From Candidatus Proelusimicrobium bovinum (GTDB lineage: Bacteria; Elusimicrobiota; Elusimicrobia; Elusimicrobiales; Elusimicrobiaceae): 40,218 nt of DNA. The stretch spans positions 1-40,218 of the forward strand of contig CADAXZ010000007.1 of the NCBI GenBank assembly GCA_902791965.1, given 5' to 3'. Position 1 is the stretch's first letter; every line of letters begins with the position of its first letter. A program made the translations under genes and the position numbers. The notes under the pieces are model-generated. The model did no database searches and had not been told where the DNA came from. It saw only the letters and a list, made by a program, of their open reading frames with translations. Shown in pieces: positions 16,360 to 25,200 of this stretch.

Positions 16360-17229
16360 ATGAAATTTAAAAAAACTATTAAAAGATTGCTTCAAGGATG
16401 TTTAACAACCGCCAAACAATTAGGCTTGCCGGGCAAAAAATACGGGTATTATATTCCTTATCCTTATGCAAATGACGAGTGCCGCAAAAAAGATTTATAT
16501 CCGCTTAATGCCGTCAAAGAAATTATTGAAAAGCATTTGCCTGATTTTGAAAAACTTTGCAAACAGGCACAGCAATATAATAAAGAATTTGAAACTTTTA
16601 AAAAGAGTTCAAAATTTACTCCGCTTGCACCGCGTTTTAACCAAGATTGGTTCAGCGGAGTTGACGGCGCTTTTACTTATGCTTTAACAAGAATTTTAAA
16701 ACCCGCCAAAATAATTGAAGTCGGAACAGGTTTTTCCACCCGCTTTTTGGCACAGGCAGTTAAAGACGGGGGCTTTCCCAATTTGCTTTATTCCGTCAAC
16801 CCCAAAGAATTACACGGCGAAAGCAAATTATGCAGTAAATTCTTTAACTGCACTTTAGACAAAGTCCCCCTTTCTTTGCTTACGGATTTAAAAGCCGGCG
16901 ATATACTTTTTATTGATGCGTCGCATCTGTTTATGAAAGGTACGGATTTGGAAATTATTTTCCTTCAGGTTTTACCGCAACTGCAAAAAGGAGTTTATAT
17001 ACATTTCCACGATATTTTTCTGCCGGATGATTATCCGCATAACGAAGATTGGGACTGGTGGAGTTTTAACGAACAAACAATTTTAGCCGTACTTTTAACT
17101 TGCGGCGGATATACTCCCGTTATGCCTTGCGCTTATCTGCGCAAATACTATCCCCAAATGCTAAAAGAGATAAATGCCCCCTGCCACCCTAAAGCACAGG
17201 AAAGCAGTTTTTGGTTAGTAAAAAAGTAG
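16360..17229 (+). CDS. Class I SAM-dependent methyltransferase-like protein
   Basis: A 289-aa protein with a Rossmann SAM-binding start IIEVGTGFSTRFLAQA (about 114-129), an acidic motif DILFIDASH (about 182-190) and the later VYIHFHDIFLPDDYP (about 213-227). This pattern belongs to Methyltransf_24/cephalosporin-hydroxylase-like enzymes. The first 30 residues are basic and the next 80 form a helical cap. The acceptor is unknown. An AAGG site precedes the ATG by 7 bases. It stands alone, divergent from the cold-shock gene. Confidence 0.8.
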   Translation: MKFKKTIKRLLQGCLTTAKQLGLPGKKYGYYIPYPYANDECRKKDLYPLNAVKEIIEKHLPDFEKLCKQAQQYNKEFETFKKSSKFTPLAPRFNQDWFSGVDGAFTYALTRILKPAKIIEVGTGFSTRFLAQAVKDGGFPNLLYSVNPKELHGESKLCSKFFNCTLDKVPLSLLTDLKAGDILFIDASHLFMKGTDLEIIFLQVLPQLQKGVYIHFHDIFLPDDYPHNEDWDWWSFNEQTILAVLLTCGGYTPVMPCAYLRKYYPQMLKEINAPCHPKAQESSFWLVKK

Positions 17230-17286
17230 AAAATCTTTAAATTATATATAATATATATTTGAGTTTAAAACAGAGGTAATAAAGAG

Positions 17287-18288
17287 ATGTCTACAATAGC
17301 CTGCGTGCCTAATATATCGGAAGGACGCGATAAGAAAGTAATAAAAGCCATAACAGATACAATTAAAAAAAGTGCTGATATTTATATGCTCGGCGTGGAA
17401 AGCGGTTATGATGTAAACCGTACCGTAATAACTTTTGCCGGCAATCCCAAAGAAGTTAAAAAAGCCGCTTTTGCCTGTATCAAAAAAAGTTATGAACTTA
17501 TTGATATGTCCAAACATCACGGCAAGCATATGCGCCTTGGCTGTGTGGATGTCTGCCCGTTTATTCCCGTCGCGAAAGCCGATATTCAGGATTGTGTTGT
17601 TATGGCACAGGAGTTAGGCGCTCAGGTAGGCTCGCAGTTAGGTATTCCTGTTTATTTATACGGTTATGCCGCGACATCTTTAGCCCGCAAAGATTTGGCT
17701 TTTATAAGAAGCGGCGAATATGAACATATAGCAATAAAACTGCAAAATACTCCGCCCGATTACGGTACTAATGTTTATAATGAACTTGTTAAAAAATCAG
17801 GTGCAATAAGTATCGGCGCGAGGAACTACCTTATTGCCTATAATGTCAATTTGGCTACAAAAGATGTATCCATCGCTAAGGAAATAGCAGAACTTATCCG
17901 CCAAAGCGGTAAGAATAACAGCGGCAACGGTATGTTTAAAGCATTAAAAGCAATAGGCTGGTATATTGAAGAATACGGCAAAAGCCAAATATCTATGAAT
18001 TTGGAAGACTATAAAAAAACCCCGTTGTATGTAGTCTACGAAACTATCGTAGCCGAAGCAAAAAAACGCGGCGTTAAAGTTACCGGCAGCGAAATTATCG
18101 GCCTTGTTCCTAAAGATTTAATGCTTGATACGGCTAAGTTTTACCTTAACAGACAAGGCAAAATTACTTTAGGTATGTCCACCAAAGATATTATAAATGT
18201 CGCTGTGGAAAATTTAGGCCTTAATGATTTAGCACCGTTCAATATGAATGAGCGCATTTTGGAATTTAAACTTAAAACCTTAAATTGA
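17287..18288 (+). CDS. ftcD: Glutamate formimidoyltransferase (FtcD N-terminal type)
   Basis: Transfers the formimino group between N-formimino-glutamate and tetrahydrofolate, linking histidine breakdown with one-carbon metabolism. The 333-aa protein carries CVPNISEGRD (6-15), GYDVNRTVITFAG and HHGKHMRLGCVDVCPFIPV (about 77-95). The usual H-P-R in the folate-site motif reads H-M-R. The cyclodeaminase domain of bifunctional FTCD is absent. A ribosome site AGAGGT lies upstream. Its stop overlaps the start of the next gene (TGATG). No other hut gene is in the window. Confidence 0.92.
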   Translation: MSTIACVPNISEGRDKKVIKAITDTIKKSADIYMLGVESGYDVNRTVITFAGNPKEVKKAAFACIKKSYELIDMSKHHGKHMRLGCVDVCPFIPVAKADIQDCVVMAQELGAQVGSQLGIPVYLYGYAATSLARKDLAFIRSGEYEHIAIKLQNTPPDYGTNVYNELVKKSGAISIGARNYLIAYNVNLATKDVSIAKEIAELIRQSGKNNSGNGMFKALKAIGWYIEEYGKSQISMNLEDYKKTPLYVVYETIVAEAKKRGVKVTGSEIIGLVPKDLMLDTAKFYLNRQGKITLGMSTKDIINVAVENLGLNDLAPFNMNERILEFKLKTLN

Positions 18289-19436
18289 TGAAAATCCCTA
18301 AAAATATTTTACCGTCAAGCACTTTTGCCGCAGGCCCTGCACAAGGGCTTAATATTGTGCGCAATACAAAACTGAAAGAAACTTTTTTTGAACGCCGCCA
18401 CCGTACACATTTTATAACGGAAAAATTGTATAAAACAACCGCGGAAAATTTAAAAAAACTCTTTAATCTGCCAAAAGATTTTTTAGTAATATTTTACCCG
18501 GGCGGCGCAACTGCCGCTATGGATAGTGTTGCTTGGAGTTTAAACGGCGGAGATGTTGCGGGATTGACTTTCGGTGCGTTTTCCGAACTGTGGAATAATA
18601 AAATATGCGCAGCCCTGCCGCAAGATATTAAAAAAGATTTTGTAAATTTCGATTACACAAACCCTAAAAGCGCAAAAAAACTTAATCTTAAAGCAAAACT
18701 TATTTTACTTACCCCTAATGAAACCTCTTTCGGTATTGCCCTGCCGGATGAAATGCTTAAAGATATTTACCAAAACAAAAGCAAAGATACTTTAGTCGCT
18801 TGGGATGCGACATCCTGTGCAGGCGCAAGGCTTTTACCGCAGGCTTTTGATATTATGCTCTTCGGCCCGCAAAAAGCATTCGGCACGCCTGCGGGGACTT
18901 GTGTAATGTTTTTAAGCCCTAAAGCAACTGAAAGGGCTATGCTAAACGAAAACAATTTAAAAATACCTTATTTTTTAAATCTTGCGCACGCAGTAAAAAA
19001 AGCGCAGATTTACCAACCCTTCAACACGCCTTGCAATACTACGATATGGGCTATAAACAAAGCGGCGCAGTTTATACTTAAAAACGGCGGGATTAAGGCT
19101 ATGGATAAATTAACAAAAGCACACGCGCAGACAATTTTAAATTATGCCAAAAACAGTTGCTGGCTTGAGCCTTTAATAAAAGATAAAAACTTCCGCTCTT
19201 ATGAAACTTTAACACTCAAAATAACCGACGCGGCAATTAAAGATACTGATGTAAACAAAGCCTTAAAGCAGACAGGTAAAGTTAATCTTATTGACGGTAT
19301 AGAAAAATATTCAAGTATAGAAGAAAACTCTTTAAGGATTGGTTGTTTTCCGTTTACAGATACAAAAGGCGCAAAACAGTTTGAAAAACTCTGCCAAACC
19401 CTTGACTATATCTACAAACAATTAAAGAATTATTAA
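18288..19436 (+). CDS. serC: Class V aminotransferase, phosphoserine aminotransferase-like
   Basis: A 382-aa PLP enzyme of fold type I. Evidence is the opening FAAGPAQ, the phosphate/PLP loop YPGGATAAMDSVAWSLNGGD (about 66-85), VAWDATSCAG with the PLP Asp, and the Schiff-base lysine in LFGPQKAFGTPAGT (about 187-200). The pattern fits SerC (3-phosphohydroxypyruvate plus glutamate to phosphoserine). A related class V enzyme cannot be excluded. I use ATG 18288, which overlaps the ftcD stop, instead of TTG 18285. The lack of a Shine-Dalgarno suggests translational coupling. Serine supply beside FtcD suggests a one-carbon theme. Confidence 0.85.
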   Translation: MKIPKNILPSSTFAAGPAQGLNIVRNTKLKETFFERRHRTHFITEKLYKTTAENLKKLFNLPKDFLVIFYPGGATAAMDSVAWSLNGGDVAGLTFGAFSELWNNKICAALPQDIKKDFVNFDYTNPKSAKKLNLKAKLILLTPNETSFGIALPDEMLKDIYQNKSKDTLVAWDATSCAGARLLPQAFDIMLFGPQKAFGTPAGTCVMFLSPKATERAMLNENNLKIPYFLNLAHAVKKAQIYQPFNTPCNTTIWAINKAAQFILKNGGIKAMDKLTKAHAQTILNYAKNSCWLEPLIKDKNFRSYETLTLKITDAAIKDTDVNKALKQTGKVNLIDGIEKYSSIEENSLRIGCFPFTDTKGAKQFEKLCQTLDYIYKQLKNY

Positions 19437-19489
19437 GCGGCTGCTAAGTATAAATATTAGGCCTGATATGCGCAAATTTAGTTAGCAGA

Positions 19490-20278
19490 TTAAAAGATTA
19501 TACCCTCTAACTGCAAGGCTAAATCGGCATATTTGCGCGGGGTTATTTCTTCTGCACGGGCAGATACCTTTATCCCCGCACGCGCCAAAATTTTTACAAG
19601 CATATCTTTATCTTTTTTATAAACTTCGCACAAAGCATTAAGGGCGGTTTTACGGCGGTAAGCAAAAACGGTTTTTACCAAACTGATAAAATTATATTTA
19701 TGTTTTTCCGTATTAAAATTTATTTGGCCTTGCGGTAAAATTAAAAGGACTTCACTGTCAACTTTAGGTGGAGGATTAAAACTGCCAGGGCTTACGCGGC
19801 AGATACTCCTTGCGCTTGCCAAAGCCTGAAAAATTACAGAAAGCGGGCCGTAATGCTTTGTTTCCGGCTTGGCAATAAGACGCTGGGCCTGTTCCCTTTG
19901 GAACATAAATACTGCCGCATGGAAATTGTTAAACAGTAAAACCCTCATTAAGATTTCTGCCGCATCTATATAAGGCAGATTGCTGACAAATGTTATCGGA
20001 CCTTGCGGCAGAAAAGATAAATCTTCTTTCAAAAAATTATTATTTTTTATTTCCAACTCGGCATAATCCGGTAAATTTTCTTTAAGGTAAGATACCATTT
20101 CGGGGTCAATTTCAATTAATGTAAAGTTATTTACACCGCGCTGTAAAAGGGCGTTTGTTATTGCCCCCTTGCCCGGGCCGATTTCCACCAAAGAGCCTTG
20201 CATATTATCAATAACCGCAGAGGTTATTTTATCTATAATTCCTTTATTTACTAAAAAATGCTGTCCGTATTTTTGCAT
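19490..20278 (-). CDS. rsmA: 16S rRNA dimethyladenosine transferase (KsgA)
   Basis: Dimethylates the two adjacent adenosines of the 3'-terminal hairpin of 16S rRNA. The 262-aa protein has QHFLVNKGII (4-13), SAM motif I LVEIGPGKGAIT (30-41), acidic IEIDPEM, catalytic NLPY (about 101-104) and the FNPPPKVDS tail motif. It starts 2 bases after the stop of the TPR gene and is probably co-transcribed with it. A weak inverted repeat CTGCTAA/TTAGCAG (19441-19488) lies between its end and the converging aminotransferase. Confidence 0.95.
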   Translation of the reverse strand: MQKYGQHFLVNKGIIDKITSAVIDNMQGSLVEIGPGKGAITNALLQRGVNNFTLIEIDPEMVSYLKENLPDYAELEIKNNNFLKEDLSFLPQGPITFVSNLPYIDAAEILMRVLLFNNFHAAVFMFQREQAQRLIAKPETKHYGPLSVIFQALASARSICRVSPGSFNPPPKVDSEVLLILPQGQINFNTEKHKYNFISLVKTVFAYRRKTALNALCEVYKKDKDMLVKILARAGIKVSARAEEITPRKYADLALQLEGIIF

Positions 20279-20280
20279 AG

Positions 20281-21828
20281 TTATTCTTCGTCCGTTAATA
20301 TTTTTTTATTTTCTAAAGCAATTTTATTTTCCGGATTGACGGATAATGCCGCTTCGTATTGTTTAAGGGCCTCATCTTCCAAGCCCAAAATTATATATGC
20401 TGTTCCGCGCCCTAAAAGGGAAACTTCCTGAATGTTTTTATCGTCTTTGGCAAAGCCTTCCATATAAGCAGAGGTAAAAGATTCAAGCGCTTCTTTGCCT
20501 TCGCCCAAAGTAAGCGCGGCAAGGCCGTAAAGCATATAATCAACAGCGCCGCCGTTTTTTAAACGGGATTCGGCCTCTGGCAGGACTTCCTGCACATATT
20601 TTACCCAGCCTTTACCCGCAACCCAAAGGCCCATATCATTGCCTACCATATAAGGATTATACTGTGCCTTATTGTTTGAAGCCGCGGCATTATTCTTTAA
20701 AGAAGAACTGTCCGCAACGGCTGAGCCGCCCCTTATAGAAAGTTTTACATTATAATCTTTAGACGCATTTTCCAAAGCCTCGTTAAGGCCGCGGAAAATC
20801 CTGTCCAAAAATTCTTTCCGTTCTTCTTGACCGGAAGGGCGTATAGAAAAAGAACGGCTGAAAGATTTTACTGCCGATTCTTTATCGGCGGCTTCAACGG
20901 AAGCCTGCAATAAAGATTTTGGATTAACGCTTTTAGTATCAGTTTCGCTGACGGAGTTTTCTGTAATAGCGGCAGGTTTTAGTTTAGGCTCAAGACGGAT
21001 TTCCAAATCTATATTTACGGTTTTATCTGCAGGGATACGCTGAAGCCTTTTTTTAAAACTTTCTAATTGTTTATCGGCGGCAGGGAAAGTATTTTCCGGC
21101 AAAGGCAAAGGTGTATCGGGGAAATCATTTTTCCCGTTATTTTGTTTTTTTCCGTCTGATTTTTTTGGCGGGGCCGGCGGGGTGGAAGTTGCAGGGCTAC
21201 CCCCGTAGGAAACAGATAAAGCCAAGCCTTCATCTGAAAGCGGAGAAATTAAAAACCCCCTGCTTATAAGGGAAAGGGCATCTTCCTTTTTATTTTGTTT
21301 TATAAGCAAATTTGCAAGGCGGAAACGCGCTACGCTGTCGCCCGGTTTTATTTTTAAGGCTTTTTTATAATTAACTTCCGCATTCGTCAGGGAATTTTGC
21401 TTTTCGTAAAGTACGGCCAAAGCCAAAATATCTTCTTCGTAAGAAGGATATAGATGAAGGGCTTTTTTAAAGGAATCTTCCGCAAGTTTATCGCGCCCCA
21501 TAACTTCATAGAGAGAGCCTAACTGGTAATGATAGAGCGGATGTGTTTTATCTAAACGCACGGCATTTCTGAAGTGGAAAAGCGCTTCATCATAATTACC
21601 TAAGGCGGCATAAGTAGAGCCTAAGTTCATTTGGCTGTCAGGGCGGTCCGGTGCGAGTTCTACGGCTTTTTTGAAACTTTCCAAAGCGGAATTTATATCG
21701 CCCTTCCACGCATAAGCAATACCTAAAAGTTGGTGGGCTTCGGCATTATCAGGGTCAAGTTTTAAGGCGGTGCGGTATTCCGCCATTGCTTGGTCAACCT
21801 GTCCTTGCCAATATAGCGCAATACCCAA
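20281..21828 (-). CDS. TPR-repeat protein, 3' part of a frameshifted gene
   Basis: About 515 residues with six consecutive TPRs (IALYWQGQVDQAMAEYRTAL to ARFRLANLLIKQNKKEDALS), a Pro/Lys-rich linker with SDGKKQNN, a conserved-looking middle domain with VNIDLEIRLEPKLKP, and one or two C-terminal TPRs. It has no true start. The reading frame is entered in the middle of a repeat whose first helix is encoded by the 21762-22130 ORF in the other frame. One extra T in the T5 run (A5 at 21827-21831 on the plus strand) would restore a continuous protein of roughly 615 residues. It may be a sequencing error, a phase-variable homopolymer or a real mutation. rsmA follows 2 bases later. Confidence 0.75.
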   Translation of the reverse strand: MGIALYWQGQVDQAMAEYRTALKLDPDNAEAHQLLGIAYAWKGDINSALESFKKAVELAPDRPDSQMNLGSTYAALGNYDEALFHFRNAVRLDKTHPLYHYQLGSLYEVMGRDKLAEDSFKKALHLYPSYEEDILALAVLYEKQNSLTNAEVNYKKALKIKPGDSVARFRLANLLIKQNKKEDALSLISRGFLISPLSDEGLALSVSYGGSPATSTPPAPPKKSDGKKQNNGKNDFPDTPLPLPENTFPAADKQLESFKKRLQRIPADKTVNIDLEIRLEPKLKPAAITENSVSETDTKSVNPKSLLQASVEAADKESAVKSFSRSFSIRPSGQEERKEFLDRIFRGLNEALENASKDYNVKLSIRGGSAVADSSSLKNNAAASNNKAQYNPYMVGNDMGLWVAGKGWVKYVQEVLPEAESRLKNGGAVDYMLYGLAALTLGEGKEALESFTSAYMEGFAKDDKNIQEVSLLGRGTAYIILGLEDEALKQYEAALSVNPENKIALENKKILTDEE

Positions 21829-22130
21829 AAAGTATGCCCGTATGTATCGTTAGGGTTTTTAATTACCGCTTTGGCAAAGGCTTGCTCGGCATCTTTATAT
21901 TTAGACATACTTAAAGCCCTTACCCCCTGATACATATTAGCATAGGATTGGCTTTCCATAAGGTTATCCCAAAAGGTAGGGTATTTGCCTTCAAGGTTGG
22001 CTTTATTGCCGCTTATACCAAGGCCGCTGCCGCCCATAAATTTAGGTAATGCGGCGCCGGAACTTTGTGCTATACATAAAAACAAAGCGGCAATAATAAA
22101 ATTTCTACTTAAATTACGCAAGCAATACAT
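21762..22130 (-). CDS. TPR-repeat protein, 5' part of a frameshifted gene
   Basis: This 122-aa ORF supplies the signal peptide (NFIIAALFLCIAQSSGA, about 10-27) and the first repeat (KYKDAEQAFAKAVIKNPNDTY) of the exported TPR protein continued in the 20281-21828 frame. The last 20 or so residues are read out of frame and are not meaningful. No Shine-Dalgarno precedes the ATG. An extended -10 TGCTATAAT ends 6 bases upstream, which suggests a leaderless mRNA. Confidence 0.72.
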   Translation of the reverse strand: MYCLRNLSRNFIIAALFLCIAQSSGAALPKFMGGSGLGISGNKANLEGKYPTFWDNLMESQSYANMYQGVRALSMSKYKDAEQAFAKAVIKNPNDTYGHTFWVLRYIGKDRLTKQWRNTAPP

Positions 22131-22136
22131 AGATAA

Positions 22137-22142
22137 ATTATA
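22137..22142 (-). promoter_or_regulatory. Extended -10 element of the TPR gene
   Basis: TATAAT with an upstream TGn. Its distance of 6 bases to the ATG would place the transcription start on the start codon itself. No good -35 was found. Confidence 0.5.
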
Positions 22143-22167
22143 GCATTTAGGCAGGGCTTATACAGTA

Positions 22168-22196
22168 AAAAGCCCCGTCTTTAAGGCGGGGCTTTT
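22168..22196 (-). terminator. Terminator of the 1159-aa gene
   Basis: A 10-bp stem AAAAGCCCCG/CGGGGCTTTT with a T5 tail on the minus strand, 20 bases past the stop. It marks the end of the envelope-protein block. Confidence 0.88.
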
Positions 22197-22215
22197 GTAA
22201 GATATAATAAACACT

Positions 22216-25200
22216 TTAATTACTTAATTCTCTATCACTCGCAACATCACCCGGCTTTGCACCTTTTGGCCCACAACCTTTTGCGGCAATGTTAATTTGA
22301 ATCCTTCCATTACCGAATGATACATCTCTATCTTCTCTATCTTTATATCTCTTATAGCCTGTTGTATCAAGTTCGTCTTTGGGTGTTACATTCTCAAAAC
22401 CTACGACATGTGTCGCTTCAGGACTTAAAGATACTTTAACTTTAGAAACTAAGTCATTGGCATTATCATCTTTCTGAAGTCTTTCAAACATTTTATGCAT
22501 AGAATAGATTGCTCTATCTTCAGACAATGCCTGATTACATTTTTTCCTTGCCTCAGTATCTTGATTACCTTTAGGACCGTAGTTATATTTTTTAACCACG
22601 CCGGTCGTGATGTTCACATCAACTGCCCCCCAAGAATCTAATTTAGAATTCTTGTTTTTTACGCCATTATCATAAGTAGGACACTTTTCAAACGCATCAC
22701 TACCAGCGAAACTTGTAAAACCTGTGACATAAAGATTTTGGCCTGCACTTGTATTATCGGAAACAGTCTGTAAGCATTGTAAAAACTTAGCATATGCATC
22801 ATCAAACTGTTTAGTTTCATTTGCTTTAAAACTTGTTGTATCAAAACTTAAATATGCCGCAAAATTACAAGCCTTTTTTATCTCTACATCAGTAGGATTA
22901 CAGAAAGGACATAAAGCATCATTATCTACAATCGGTTCTAATCCAGGAATACCTGAAATCACATTAGAAGCAATCAACGGAGAGCCATCATCTTCGGCTT
23001 GACCTTCTCCGCTACCGGATTTCCTTAGAATTTCCCTCTGTTCAGCCTCAAGTCTCTTTTTACATATAGGTTGACAAAGATGTATTTTATCCTTGCCATC
23101 CGTTTCATTCCCTATATGCCCTGCTATACAGGTACCACAGTTTTCATTATTTGCATCAATACCAAACTGTGCGAGGTATTTGCGTTTTGCTTCATCACTA
23201 ATCGGATTAGTACTCTTCTGTAAGAAAACGGTTGCATCTCCCTTTTGAACTTTAACAGCATTAAAGAAAGAATAAGAAGAACCATCTTTTACAGCACAAT
23301 ATTCATCATTATCGTCGTCATCGTCATTATCCGGTGGTGTAGGGCAAATGCTTGAAGAACAACCCCAAGAATAATCACAAGTCTTAACTTTGTAAGCCCC
23401 ATTGATACCTACCAATGTTTTAACATCCACTTGTGTTATGAGTTTGCCAGCATGGAAAGTATTAGCATAACTCTTATCTATATTAGCATTAGTAACAATC
23501 CAATATACCCTGCCATTATTAGGAGTTGCTTTACTATCTACAACAGAATTTTCACCAATCAATAACTGTTGAGTAAAGAATCTATCAGCACCATTATTAC
23601 CTGCACCTGCTCTACGAAAAGCAGAGTTTTGTTCCGCCGTAACTTCATCAATAGTACGGATAAATACGCCTTCTCCTTCATTGTTTTTGCCGTTTTCTAC
23701 AACAACAGCAAACACCCTATCCTTTTTACTCAAGCCTTTAATATCAGCATAGAATTTAGTCTGGGCGGCTTTTAGACCTTCCTTAACAACATCACCGCAT
23801 TCAATATTATCAGCACCCTGATTTATGCCGACAGGATTGATTTCAACACCTGAATTAAAAACTTGACATTCATTTGAGCCAATTTCCGCTATTGCTTTAG
23901 AACGATCTTTAGCATCCATCAAGTCAAACAAGTCAGAACGTGTAAGAGGTTTTGACGGGAAATCAGCAGGCAAAGAAGAACAATATCTCCATCCTTCAGT
24001 CGCTCTTTCTTTTGCTTTTGCTATATTATTTGCAATTTCTTTTTTAGTTTGATTAGCCTTAAAAGAACCTATATTGGTAATTTCGCATTTAGTTTGTATT
24101 TGAGCTAATTCACTTTCACTAATCGTAAGAGTATTATCTGTAGGCTCATTTAATTTTATGATAAACAAGTCATTAGAGTCTTTTTTAGCATTTTTGTTAA
24201 TTGTTCCTTGGGTATTTTTTTCTCTTGCCAACACATAAATTACTACTTTTTCTTGTTTCTTTTCTCTTACTCTGCCATCTTTGCGTGTAGCACTTACAGT
24301 ATATCTAATAGGCTTTTGATTTACCCCATCACAATTAGCATTATACCGAGTTTTAGACAAACCGGAAAGTTTGCCCGCTTTAAGACCCAAACATTCAAGA
24401 CGAGCCTGCAAGGCATTTTTCTGTCCTGCAGGGTCAACATCTTCATGACCACCTAAGTTAGCACAACTTTTTAACCAAGCTTCATAAACATCAGCACCTA
24501 AAGAATTTACAGAACCATCTTTACCAGCAGACCCCTTAAAGACAGCAGCAAAGTCTTCAAAACTTCTTCCTACTTGTTTACCGTCTTTTACACAAACGGT
24601 AGAATCGTCCCCAGGTTTTATTCCTAAAAAGTTTTTTACAGAGCCGTCTTCGGAACCTGTAAGCAGGCACATACCCAAATTGGTGGCAACTTTAATTAAG
24701 GAATCGGAAAGGGCTTTCTGCCAATTATAATTCCAAAGTTCCCAAAGTTTCTGGGAGCGTTCCTGCATCATATCCCACCACCAAGGTTTCTGATTGGTGT
24801 AGTTGAATTTATGATCCGGAACTGTGCCTTGGGACGCTAAACGCGCTGCAGCCGCACGAGGATCGCCTGCCGCACCTAAAGGAGAGCCGTCAACATCGCG
24901 CAACTGCGCTTCAAACAAAGCCTGCTTTGCAGGGCCTTGGTTTAAAGCACCTATTGCACGGTCTCTTTCTCTGTAAAGATTATCGCCCGTAAGCACTCTG
25001 CCCGCACCGGAAGTAGTCATAGGCTGTAAAGCAACAGGCCTTACTCCTGCTCTGGGGGCTGAAGGAGAAGGATTTCTTGTAGGGGCACCGCCGATAGCCA
25101 AATTGCGTGTTAAACCTCCGTTTCCGTTGCCGAAGGAGAGGTTTCTGTTTCTTAAAGCACCAAGCGCAGTAGGTTTACGGGTAGCGGAATTCCTGATACC

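Noticed and set aside
19441-19488. Inverted repeat CTGCTAA/TTAGCAG as a terminator
   Set aside because: The arms are 34 bases apart and there is no T-run, so the stem would be weak.
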